64,000 bases of DNA from Bacillota bacterium (GTDB lineage Bacteria > Bacillota_I > Bacilli_A > RF39 > UBA660), in contig SVAQ01000001.1 of assembly GCA_015059305.1 (NCBI GenBank), positions 1 to 64,000 of the forward strand, written 5' to 3'. This document shows positions 43,402 through 52,166 of the stretch, one piece after another (within the stretch, counting starts at the first letter, position 1; each line of letters begins with the position of its first letter). Made by a program: the position numbers and the translations under genes. The notes beneath the pieces were generated by a model. The model did not search any database and was not told the origin of the DNA. It worked only from the letters and a program-made list of their open reading frames with translations.

Positions 43402-44019
43402 TTAAGATTTGAGCAAGTTTCTTTTCTGATTAATAAAATCAAAAACAAGTAAAATAATACTACTTAATAACAAGCCTCCGAATACGTCTGAGAAGAAGTG
43501 TGCCCCAAGATAGATTCGTGATAAGCCTACTAATAAAATTAACAGTCCTAAAACACATGAATAGATAATTTTATAATGTTTGGGAATATTACTTTTAATC
43601 ATTAAATAAATCACAAAGCCATATAGCGTAGCACTAGCCATTGTGTGTCCTGATGGATACGAAAAGGAATGTTCTATAACCGAAATGTACTCCGGTCTAG
43701 GTCTTCTGATAATAAGTTTAATAACATTATTAATAACTGTCGATATAATCAAAATACTTGCAGTACTAAAAGCATATGCTTTTCTTTTTTTTAATAAGAA
43801 ACTAAAGAAAATAATAGCACAAAGAATCACAATAAACATTGTACTTCCCAAAAATGTAATTGCTTTCATTACACTTGTAGTCATTTCACTTGAATAACGC
43901 ATAATAAAATTATGTACCGCAGTATCAACCGTAGTATAACTATTAGTTATTACTAAAATAGTATTAATTATGAATAGCATTAATAATAATCCTATAATAA
44001 AAAATTTTTTATTTTTCAT
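43402..44019 (-). CDS. PAP2-family membrane phosphatase
   Basis: 205 residues with about five membrane helices. The three phosphatase motifs are present: KLIIRRPRP, YPSGHTMAS and SRIYLGAHFFSDV. Likely hydrolyses undecaprenyl pyrophosphate, phosphatidylglycerol phosphate or a similar lipid phosphate. Last gene of the operon with the NAGPA, membrane and glycosyltransferase genes; its start overlaps the upstream gene by 11 nt. Confidence 0.92.
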   Translation of the reverse strand: MKNKKFFIIGLLLMLFIINTILVITNSYTTVDTAVHNFIMRYSSEMTTSVMKAITFLGSTMFIVILCAIIFFSFLLKKRKAYAFSTASILIISTVINNVIKLIIRRPRPEYISVIEHSFSYPSGHTMASATLYGFVIYLMIKSNIPKHYKIIYSCVLGLLILLVGLSRIYLGAHFFSDVFGGLLLSSIILLVFDFINQKRNLLKS

Positions 44020-45052
44020 TTTTACCTACAAAAATCAATTCTCTTTGAATAATAAAATTAGCTACAAAAATAAACATATCAACAATTAATTTAATAACTA
44101 CAACACTAATTTTATTAAATACTTTAGCTAAGTATTGTGATGCAAATCCAGAAACAAACATTTGCACTACACATAATATTACATATTTAATAAATGATGA
44201 TTCATTTTTATTTTTAAATACCATATTAGCATTCATTAAATAATTATAAACACTTGATATTATCCTAGCAATTATCGTTGCTATTAATATTGAATAAGCT
44301 CCTGGAATTAATTTATTAAATAAAGCAAATAATAAAATATCAATTACAAAAGAAGATAATGATGCAAAAATATATTTAATAAATAATTTATAGATAGCTA
44401 AAGAATCTTTTATAGGATTAAAGTGACTTTCAGTATTACCATTTACATAAATAGTCTCTATTTCTATTTCTCTTATTGGTACATTTTTACTAATTGTATC
44501 AATTAACTGATTAGTTTCATATTCAAAACGATCGCCTTGCGTTGTCATAAATTTCATCATAACCTCTTTAGAAAGGCCCCGTAGACCAGTTTGGGTATCA
44601 GTTACACTAATACCAACGAACATCTTAAGGACATTTCTAGTAGTTTTATTACCAAAGCGATTTCTTATTGGCACATTACTAGCATCAAAGTTACGACAAC
44701 CAAGAATTAATGAATCTTGATGTTTCAAAACCTCTTTGGCACATCTTTTAATATCTTTAACGCTATGTTGTCCATCACTGTCAGCGGTAACAACACCTTT
44801 TATATTAGGATATTCATTCAAAAGATAGTTAAATGCATCTTTCATTGCTCGACCTTTTCCTAAATTAATATAATGATGTAAGACCGTTATTCCCTTTTTT
44901 TCTATTTTTTTAAAATAATCTTGATATTCCTCACGACATCCATCGTCATATACTAATATATTTTCAAATTCTTTAGAAAGTTTTTCTAAAAAATCATCAA
45001 GAATTTCTGTATTAGGATTTAGTGTAGGAACTATTATAAATATATCTTTCAT
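44009..45052 (-). CDS. GT2 glycosyltransferase fused to GtrA-like membrane domain
   Basis: 347 residues. Residues 1-220 form a GT2/DPM-type domain: IFIIVPTLNPN, LVYDDG, LGKGRAMKDAF, TADSDGQHS (DxD-like) and TQTGLRGLS. Residues about 230-345 form four membrane helices of GtrA type, beginning FIKYIFASLSSFVIDILLFALF. Such fusions are thought to make and flip polyprenyl-phosphate sugars for decorating wall polymers. Upstream and downstream genes encode envelope enzymes. Confidence 0.9.
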   Translation of the reverse strand: MKDIFIIVPTLNPNTEILDDFLEKLSKEFENILVYDDGCREEYQDYFKKIEKKGITVLHHYINLGKGRAMKDAFNYLLNEYPNIKGVVTADSDGQHSVKDIKRCAKEVLKHQDSLILGCRNFDASNVPIRNRFGNKTTRNVLKMFVGISVTDTQTGLRGLSKEVMMKFMTTQGDRFEYETNQLIDTISKNVPIREIEIETIYVNGNTESHFNPIKDSLAIYKLFIKYIFASLSSFVIDILLFALFNKLIPGAYSILIATIIARIISSVYNYLMNANMVFKNKNESSFIKYVILCVVQMFVSGFASQYLAKVFNKISVVVIKLIVDMFIFVANFIIQRELIFVGKNEK

Positions 45053-45065
45053 TTTTTACCTTTCA

Positions 45066-46205
45066 TTATTCAGTTACCGATTTCATATGAACTAAACGAT
45101 ATGCCCCATCGTAGTAAACATAATAGAAAATATCATGTAGGACATCTTTCTTCTTTTGGCCATCTATTAAAGTCATATTCTTTTCTAAATAAACCTCTAC
45201 CGAGAATGCATTTTCATTATATACAGTCCAATTTGATACTTTAGTATTAGTAAATGTATCTTTATCTAAAGTATGAATCGAAGTAAATGTTATATCAACA
45301 TTCGTAGCCCAACTATAAGCTCTTTGATACATCTGCGTTCCCTCAATTAAATTTGGAGTAAGGGTATAAAGCCCATATCTTACCCCAGGAAGATCTGCAG
45401 TTAAGAATAAACTCCAATTTTTAGCAAATGGAAGTGGATCATATTCGTGCGCTAGTTTAGCTAAGGCCTTGTCACTTTCATCAGTATTATAAAAATCGGT
45501 AGCATAATAATCTCCATCTTTTAATTCATACTTTATCTCTTTTCCTTCAGTATCTTTAATAACAATATCCGGTTTAAAGGTAAGTTTATCTACCTTATAA
45601 TGATTAAGTGATGGAAGATTTACTAAGTCATATACTTCTTTATATTCCTCAATTTTCGAAGATTCTACTAAATCTGCTTCCTTAACTTCAATATCATTAA
45701 TATATAATTTATAATTATCCATTATATAAAAATCCAATTCATATAACCCGTCTTGATTATAATTTTCAATATTTTCTACTTCATAATTGGTATAAGTAAG
45801 AAGCCCTAAACGATGTTCAACATTAGAATCATCTAAAGTAACTGTAGCAAGTAACATCTCATCTGCATAAATTTCATATTTAGTTTTATCATCTGTCTTT
45901 TTGTATGAAAGTTTTGCTTCTTTAAATAATTCTTTATAGCCTTTTTCTAAAGAAGATTTCTTTTCATAGTCACTCTTAACTTCTGCGAGTTCAAAATATT
46001 TTTCAATATCTCCTCTTTTCGCAGACTTTTGCATATCTTTAATAAGACTATTCATATAATTATCAATGTCACCATTTTCATAATCTTTTAATGTACTACT
46101 AACATAGATTAAAGCTGCTTCTGCTAAAATAAGTAGTAATAAGGTAAAGACTATTAATGATTTTTTATATAATGACATCTTTTTAATTTTTCTTTTAATT
46201 CCCAT
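45066..46205 (-). CDS. membrane-anchored extracellular protein, unknown
   Basis: 379 residues. A basic start, one membrane helix (SLIVFTLLLLILAEAALIYVSS, about 15-35), a Lys/Glu-rich helical segment (about 45-100), and a beta-rich extracytoplasmic domain ending in an NTF2-like strand set (IFYYVYYDGAYRLVHM). There is no catalytic motif. ATG 46205 is preferred to GTG 46214 (AGGTGA, 5-nt spacing). It lies between NAGPA and the glycosyltransferase, so it may be an accessory factor in the same envelope pathway. Confidence 0.7.
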   Translation of the reverse strand: MGIKRKIKKMSLYKKSLIVFTLLLLILAEAALIYVSSTLKDYENGDIDNYMNSLIKDMQKSAKRGDIEKYFELAEVKSDYEKKSSLEKGYKELFKEAKLSYKKTDDKTKYEIYADEMLLATVTLDDSNVEHRLGLLTYTNYEVENIENYNQDGLYELDFYIMDNYKLYINDIEVKEADLVESSKIEEYKEVYDLVNLPSLNHYKVDKLTFKPDIVIKDTEGKEIKYELKDGDYYATDFYNTDESDKALAKLAHEYDPLPFAKNWSLFLTADLPGVRYGLYTLTPNLIEGTQMYQRAYSWATNVDITFTSIHTLDKDTFTNTKVSNWTVYNENAFSVEVYLEKNMTLIDGQKKKDVLHDIFYYVYYDGAYRLVHMKSVTE

Positions 46206-46214
46206 CTTCTTCAC

Positions 46215-47240
46215 CTACTTTGACACAATAAATGCTTCAGGTAATCGCCATGATGAATTTGAATAATATAAAGTAACTGAAGTCATTAAATATTCATCTT
46301 TGTAATACATAGTCGAAGATGATCCACCATCGATATTTGCAGCATTAACAGCACCATATTCTTCCATAACTTCAATTAAATCATTAGCAGTTGCTCCTAA
46401 GTGTCCAGAAGCTCCTCTTCCATCAGTTACAAGAAGTAATACTGCTCCATCTTCTCTTTGGCCAATCGCAGTCCGAGGATTGGCACCACTACCAAGCCCA
46501 TTTGCTTCCCTTTTTTCACCATTAACAATTAATTTAACAAAATGATTATTAGCATCACTAGCTTCTTCCTGGAAGGTTACTGCATCACGTATTTTTTCCG
46601 TTTTAACAAGATTTTCTACTTCTGTAGGACTCATACCACTAATAGATAAAATTCTTAAAATATTATTTTCATCAAATCCTACCAAGTGATAACCTACGCC
46701 ATATGGGCTATTCCAAACGATTTTTCCATTTGATACAACAGTACCCATTGGATAACCACCTTTATTACCCGTAGATTGGTAAATACCACCATTAACGCCT
46801 CCGATAGCATCATTTTCTTTAACAATTTGATCAAGTGTTTTACCATACTCACTAAATGGATATGTTGTAGCTACAGTTACTTTCGAAGGATCATGAACGA
46901 TCATCATCGTCGCATAAAAATTACTTCCAGATACTTCATGAATCTCAATTTCATCACTAGCAACATTTACATCAATAAGTTCTGTATTAACTTCTTCTTC
47001 CATTTCTTTAAGCGAGTTACTATTAACTACTTCTTGAACTTTACTATCAGGCAGGACTAATCCTACTACAAACTTTAAAGCCCCAGTTTCTAAGAATGTT
47101 GTAACAAAAATATTTCGAGCTTTAACTGAAGGACCATAACAAATAAGTAATAATACACTATATAAGGTTACTACAGCCATAAGCAAAAATATCCCAATAA
47201 ATGATAGTCCTTTTATCATAATTTTTAATGTTTTTTTCAT
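46215..47240 (-). CDS. NAGPA-type phosphodiester glycosidase family protein
   Basis: 341 residues: N-terminal membrane helix (FIGIFLLMAVVTLYSVLLLI), then the NAGPA domain with VNGGIYQSTGNKGG, ANPRTAIGQREDG, LLVTDGR and AANIDGGSSSTMYY. Family members (human uncovering enzyme, bacterial YngK-like and exopolysaccharide factors) cleave GlcNAc-1-phosphodiesters or similar links. In this operon it probably trims or modifies a phosphosugar wall polymer; that is inferred. First gene, with AAAGGAAG before the ATG. Confidence 0.88.
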   Translation of the reverse strand: MKKTLKIMIKGLSFIGIFLLMAVVTLYSVLLLICYGPSVKARNIFVTTFLETGALKFVVGLVLPDSKVQEVVNSNSLKEMEEEVNTELIDVNVASDEIEIHEVSGSNFYATMMIVHDPSKVTVATTYPFSEYGKTLDQIVKENDAIGGVNGGIYQSTGNKGGYPMGTVVSNGKIVWNSPYGVGYHLVGFDENNILRILSISGMSPTEVENLVKTEKIRDAVTFQEEASDANNHFVKLIVNGEKREANGLGSGANPRTAIGQREDGAVLLLVTDGRGASGHLGATANDLIEVMEEYGAVNAANIDGGSSSTMYYKDEYLMTSVTLYYSNSSWRLPEAFIVSK

Positions 47241-47332
47241 ATATTCTACTTCCTTTTACTACATCAAGTTTTATTTTTTCTATCGCAATTTAATGATATC
47301 AAAACTAATTCTTTTTAGCAATATTTCTTCAT

Positions 47333-47362
47333 AAAAAAAGGAAATAGTTTTTCTATTTCCTT
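47333..47362 (-). terminator. terminator of the DUF285 protein gene 47367-50261
   Basis: Perfect 10-bp stem AAGGAAATAG / CTATTTCCTT, loop TTTTT, and T7 on the minus strand. Confidence 0.85.
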
Positions 47363-47366
47363 GATA

Positions 47367-50261
47367 TTAGCCGTTTGGTGTTATTGTAGCCTTAAAGCCA
47401 TAGTATGATGTCGTATCTCCATATCGATCCGTTTTAAAATAAATTTTAGCATAATTACCTGGTACAGTTATTGTTTCTGTTGTTCGAGTGGTACCGCCGT
47501 ATTTTTTATTATTTATCGCTGTATTATTACGATCATATATATAAATATAATCATAACTTGTATTATACGTTTGGTAATCTAACACTACCGTTAATGATGT
47601 TGCGTTTGGCCAATATACTTCTTCCGTTATTACGCTTGATTTTGGGTATTCATTAAAATGTCCAGATTCTATTACTATTTGCGGAACATCGGTAATTTGA
47701 ACATTTGAAATAGTTACTGTTCCAGACTCAGAAGGAGAATAAAAACTATTTCCTTCTACTCTAGTTCCATTCAAATTAAATGATGACACAATTTTGGTTA
47801 CCGAACCAATAGGTTTTAATTCAAATTTTGTTACATTGGCCTCTATTACATTTGGAATATTAATTGTCACTAGACTAGAAGCTTGATTATTTATTGTAAG
47901 TGTTATTGGCGTTGCTACAGACACAAATGACCACGATGACGGTTTTCCGATTGATGCATTTAGTTTATCTGCATCAACTTGACTCCGAGCCAGTGCAGTA
48001 GCTACATTATAGCACTCATAAAACATATATGACATATTAGTGACATTTGATACATCCCAACCACTTAAGTCAAATGTAGTAGCAGGAGTAGATCTAAACA
48101 TATATGACATATTAGTGACATTCGAGACATCCCAGCCAGATAAATCACCAACAGTCCAACTGCCGGTTACTGAAGACCCTGCATACTCAAACATACTTGA
48201 CATATTAGTGACATTGGACACATCCCAGTTTGATAAATTAATACTCCAATTATCTGTTACTGACCGGCCTGCATCTCTAAACATCTGTGACATCGTGGTA
48301 ACTTTTGATACATCCCAATTTGCTAAATCGCCAACACTCCAATTATTTGTTGCTGAAGCACCTGCAGAAGAAAACATATATGACATATCAGTTACATTTG
48401 ATACATCCCAATTGGACAAATCTCCAATACTCCAATTATTCGTTACGTACTCGCCTGCATTATAAAACATTTCTGACATATCGGTTACATTAGACACATC
48501 CCAGCCAGATAAATCTCCTATACTCCAACTATCGGTTGCTGAATGGCCTGCATTATAAAACATATCTGACAAACTAGTGACATTTGACACATCCCAGTTA
48601 GATAAATCGCCGATGCTCCAATTATCTGTTGCTGAATAGCCTGCAAAATAAAACATATATGACATATCAGTGACATTTGATACGTCCCAATTTGATAAAT
48701 CACCTATACTCCAATTATCTGTTACTGAATAGCCTGCAGAAGTAAACATAAGTGCCATATCAGTTACACTTGATACATCCCAATTAGATAAATCGCCAAT
48801 ACTCCAATTATAAGCTGAATGGCCTACACCATTAAATAGAGAAGAAATATCAGTTACATTTGACACATCCCAATTTGATAAATCTCCAATACTCCAATTA
48901 TCTGTTACTGAATAGCCTGCAGAAGCAAACATATTTGACATATTAGTGACATTTGATACGTCCCAATTTGATAAATCTCCAATACTCCAATTATCAGCTG
49001 AATAGCCTGCATTAGCAAACATAGATGGCATATCAGTCACACTTGATACATCCCAACCAGATAAATCTCCTATACTCCAACTATCGGTTGCTGAATAGCC
49101 TGCCCTAGCAAACATACTTGACATATTAGTGACATTCGAGACATCCCAGCCAGATAAATCACCAACAGTCCAACTGCCGGTTGCTGAATAGCCTGCATAA
49201 TAAAACATATCTCGCATATTCGTGACTTTTGACACATCCCAGCCAGATAAATCTCCAATACTCCAATTATCCGTTACTGAATAGCCTGCATAACAAAACG
49301 TTTCATACATATCAGTGACATTTGAAGTATCTATATTAGTAACATCAAATGTATGTGCGTTTTTAAAATTATAAAACCAATAAGTCATTATCTTGGGTTT
49401 TATTATATCTGCTACTGTTACTGAGGTAATAGTCTCCCTATAAACCGACCATCTCGGTTGTCCGCCAAGTGTTTCCTCCTCAAACCCTGTATATACTGCA
49501 GTAGCTTCTTTTCCATGATATGTCCGACCATTAGTTACTACATCATGGTTTTTATAAATAGTTAATGAGTTATCATCCGCTGAATATACAGCAAAAGCGG
49601 TTAATTCAGCGGTAGTACCAAATGTTTCATAGTCGGAAACTACTAAATGCCCATTAAAAGATTTATTCATTGTAGTATTACTAAATGCCCCTGTTTGATC
49701 TTTATCCCCTTCATAGTAATCTATCCACAAATATAAATAATAAGACTTTGAAGTATTAGCTTGTAAGGTTAAATTCAATAATTGATATCCAATACTAATC
49801 TCTGCCGAAGATAATGCATAAACTTCTTCCTTTATTCTTTCATCAATATGAGTAGCTTGCGCATCTACTAAATAATTACCACTACTTGGTATATTAGCAT
49901 CTTGTTCTATTAAAGCATATTTAATAGTTCCAATAGGCATTGTATTATCTTCATTCGGAGCTATGGCAATTTTTATATTAGCAGTTTGTTGACATCCATT
50001 AGCTACTGTAAATTCATATCGATAATTTTCTGAGCCTAAAGCTTTAACATCACTAATAGGAGCAGATAAATCTCCAGTTAAATTAAGTGTTGTACCACCC
50101 GTTAATGATACTGAAGCACAATTAGGAATTTCTACTGCTGCAGTAATATTATGTGTACCACCTTCGTTTACTAAGTAGTAAGCATATGACGCGGAGATAA
50201 TCATACATAACATTAAAGAAACCGCTATAGCAGATAATATTATCTTTTTCTTTTTATTCAT
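47367..50261 (-). CDS. DUF285 repeat surface protein with TasA-like N-terminus
   Basis: 964 residues. N-terminal signal (KIILSAIAVSLMLCMIISASYAYY) and a beta-sandwich-like first domain (to about 225), a FAVYSADDNSLTIYKN module, about 15 repeats of the DUF285/BspA-like surface type (consensus WSIGDLSNWDVSNVTDMSYM, period near 31 residues; 48010-49330), and a C-terminal beta domain with a CUB-like SYDYIYIYDR. No sortase motif. Members are surface leucine-rich-like proteins implicated in adhesion. The ATG at 50261 is used instead of GTG 50276. The gene is driven from the module at 50314-50354. Confidence 0.87.
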   Translation of the reverse strand: MNKKKKIILSAIAVSLMLCMIISASYAYYLVNEGGTHNITAAVEIPNCASVSLTGGTTLNLTGDLSAPISDVKALGSENYRYEFTVANGCQQTANIKIAIAPNEDNTMPIGTIKYALIEQDANIPSSGNYLVDAQATHIDERIKEEVYALSSAEISIGYQLLNLTLQANTSKSYYLYLWIDYYEGDKDQTGAFSNTTMNKSFNGHLVVSDYETFGTTAELTAFAVYSADDNSLTIYKNHDVVTNGRTYHGKEATAVYTGFEEETLGGQPRWSVYRETITSVTVADIIKPKIMTYWFYNFKNAHTFDVTNIDTSNVTDMYETFCYAGYSVTDNWSIGDLSGWDVSKVTNMRDMFYYAGYSATGSWTVGDLSGWDVSNVTNMSSMFARAGYSATDSWSIGDLSGWDVSSVTDMPSMFANAGYSADNWSIGDLSNWDVSNVTNMSNMFASAGYSVTDNWSIGDLSNWDVSNVTDISSLFNGVGHSAYNWSIGDLSNWDVSSVTDMALMFTSAGYSVTDNWSIGDLSNWDVSNVTDMSYMFYFAGYSATDNWSIGDLSNWDVSNVTSLSDMFYNAGHSATDSWSIGDLSGWDVSNVTDMSEMFYNAGEYVTNNWSIGDLSNWDVSNVTDMSYMFSSAGASATNNWSVGDLANWDVSKVTTMSQMFRDAGRSVTDNWSINLSNWDVSNVTNMSSMFEYAGSSVTGSWTVGDLSGWDVSNVTNMSYMFRSTPATTFDLSGWDVSNVTNMSYMFYECYNVATALARSQVDADKLNASIGKPSSWSFVSVATPITLTINNQASSLVTINIPNVIEANVTKFELKPIGSVTKIVSSFNLNGTRVEGNSFYSPSESGTVTISNVQITDVPQIVIESGHFNEYPKSSVITEEVYWPNATSLTVVLDYQTYNTSYDYIYIYDRNNTAINNKKYGGTTRTTETITVPGNYAKIYFKTDRYGDTTSYYGFKATITPNG
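48010..49330 (-). repeat. tandem DUF285-coding repeats
   Basis: About 15 imperfect copies near 93 nt each, with the recurring plus-strand tract of CATATYWGTGACATT then GATACATCCCA. High similarity between copies makes slippage and length variation likely. Confidence 0.85.
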
Positions 50262-50313
50262 AATATTCAAACCCACTTTCTAGTTTGTTTTACATTTTCC
50301 TACTCTATATAAA

Positions 50314-50354
50314 ATTATAACAAAGAAAAAAGTAAATGACAATTATCATTTACC
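50314..50354 (-). promoter_or_regulatory. terminator-promoter composite (copy A)
   Basis: GTAAATGA / TCATTTAC terminator stem of the upstream gene ending at 50369, followed by T6 on the minus strand. The 3' arm carries TTGTCA (50342-50337), which with a 17-nt spacer precedes TATAAT (50319-50314), a promoter for the DUF285 gene ending at 47367. An almost identical module is at 52117-52157. Confidence 0.7.
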
Positions 50355-50368
50355 TTTAATATTATTTT

Positions 50369-52090
50369 TTATGATGCTGGGAGCACCCAATTTGGTGGTA
50401 TTATTTTATTTGAGCTAGAGAAACCAGGATAATAAGTAACCAAAGGAACGCTCCACCCCCTTAAATCTAAATCATATGTTGGGCTGACCGAAACAAACAT
50501 ACTTCCCATATTCGTGACTTTTGATACATCCCAATTTGAGATGTCTCCTATATCCCACTCCTCTGGCTGACGACCAGATTCAGCAAACATATATGACATA
50601 TTGGTAACATTTGACACATCCCAATTTGATAAATCATGCACAAATTTTCCATTATTTGCTGCTATACGCCTTAACATATATGACATATCGGTGACACTTG
50701 AGACATCCCAATTTGAAATATCCCCTATATCTAAACTTTGATTGTACATTCCAGAATCACCACCGTCATCAAACATATGTGACATATCCGTTACTTTTGA
50801 GATATCCCAATTTGACAAGCCTTCGATTTTAGCATCACGAACATTCAAAAAACAACCACCAAACAGGGATGACATATCAATGACATTTGAAGTATCCCAG
50901 TTAGATAAATTTATACTCATGCTTTTATTAATTTCACTCATCGCTCCACTATAAAACGCGAACATAGATGACATATCGGTGACACTTGACACATCCCAAC
51001 TAGATAAATCCAAGGTCTTAACATTCCCATTCACACTAAAATTCCTAAACATAGATGACATATTGGTAACGTTTGATGTATTAAAAGTTGAAAGATCTAG
51101 TTGGAATTCACTTGATACATAAAAGGCAGCTCCAGCAAACATTTCTTCCATTGTAGTCATTCTATAGGTATCAAGTTTTTCTAGATCAAATGACGTTACA
51201 TAAACTAAGAAAGTAAATAACTTCCCACCATTTTTGGGCGTTACTATGTCTGCAAAAGAAACATTTGTTATTGACGCAACGTTGCCATCAGTAAGCCATG
51301 GCGGTGGATTATCTGCTCCATAATCAGTTGTCTCAACACCTGTATATTTAGCAGTAACTGTTTTTCCTTTATAATCATCTCCCACATTTACTGTATCAGT
51401 GTTTTTATAAAAAGTAAGTGATGTATCATCTGCTGAATAAACAGCAAAAGCATAACCTGAATCACGACAGTTACCAGAAGTAACAGTTATTGTTCCTGCA
51501 GGTGATTGGTCAAGAGCATCTTCTTGATTAACATTTAAGTTATAAAACTTCATAGTAAAGTTCCATGTTTGAGAAATATTATTAAATTCCTCACTAGTAT
51601 CAATAAAACCTGAATAAAGAGTAACTGGTCCGGTTACCCCAGCGATAGAATAATCATCAAAAGACCATCTACCATTTGTACCACTGATTGTAAGTTCATT
51701 TAAACCAGCATTCGCAGCTCCCGAAGAAGCGGTATAAGTTCTTGTTGGCGTATATATAATATCATATTCACAAGTAGCTCCACTTGCATATACACTATTA
51801 AGCGTTTTAAGATTTATTGTCATTCCCCCGGAAGCACTAACATAACTAGTATAGTCATTACTTGAATTACCTACATATAAATCATCTAAAGAAAGTTGTA
51901 GAGCAATATTTGTAGCCCCAGAATAAGTCAAAGTAAGTGGAATATCATCAATTAATACTTCAGCTTTGGTTTTTCCAGTACTTGTGGGTTTACCAATATA
52001 AGCAAATGCTGCAGTTAAAACTAACGTTAAGGTAATTACAATACTTAAAGATATCATATATATTTTTCTCTTATTACTGATTTTATCCAT
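50369..52090 (-). CDS. DUF285 repeat surface protein (smaller paralogue)
   Basis: 573 residues: signal (ISLSIVITLTLVLTAAFAY), beta-rich domain (about 35-210), the same FAVYSADDTSLTFYKN module as in the larger protein, and about seven DUF285 repeats (LSNWDVSSVTDMSYM) with irregular insertions, ending WVLPAS. No wall anchor. A paralogue of the 47367-50261 product with fewer repeats and no C-terminal domain. Transcribed from the second copy of the terminator-promoter module. Confidence 0.85.
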   Translation of the reverse strand: MDKISNKRKIYMISLSIVITLTLVLTAAFAYIGKPTSTGKTKAEVLIDDIPLTLTYSGATNIALQLSLDDLYVGNSSNDYTSYVSASGGMTINLKTLNSVYASGATCEYDIIYTPTRTYTASSGAANAGLNELTISGTNGRWSFDDYSIAGVTGPVTLYSGFIDTSEEFNNISQTWNFTMKFYNLNVNQEDALDQSPAGTITVTSGNCRDSGYAFAVYSADDTSLTFYKNTDTVNVGDDYKGKTVTAKYTGVETTDYGADNPPPWLTDGNVASITNVSFADIVTPKNGGKLFTFLVYVTSFDLEKLDTYRMTTMEEMFAGAAFYVSSEFQLDLSTFNTSNVTNMSSMFRNFSVNGNVKTLDLSSWDVSSVTDMSSMFAFYSGAMSEINKSMSINLSNWDTSNVIDMSSLFGGCFLNVRDAKIEGLSNWDISKVTDMSHMFDDGGDSGMYNQSLDIGDISNWDVSSVTDMSYMLRRIAANNGKFVHDLSNWDVSNVTNMSYMFAESGRQPEEWDIGDISNWDVSKVTNMGSMFVSVSPTYDLDLRGWSVPLVTYYPGFSSSNKIIPPNWVLPAS

Positions 52091-52116
52091 AACAAAAACC
52101 TTTCTATCTTAGATAA

Positions 52117-52157
52117 ATTATAACAAACAAAAAAGTAAATGACAATTATCATTTACC
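52117..52157 (-). promoter_or_regulatory. terminator-promoter composite (copy B)
   Basis: Same stem GTAAATGA / TCATTTAC, terminating the histidine kinase gene, with TTGTCA (52145-52140) and TATAAT (52122-52117), spacer 17 nt, for the 50369-52090 gene. It matches copy A for about 35 nt with almost no differences. Confidence 0.7.
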
Positions 52158-52166
52158 TTTTTATAA

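Noticed and set aside
46776..47060. Plus-strand 94-codon frame opposite the NAGPA gene
   Set aside because: Complement of a well-supported gene; no start signals.
48305..49258. Several 60-141 codon frames within the DUF285 repeats on both strands
   Set aside because: They are shadows produced by the repeated DNA of the real gene.
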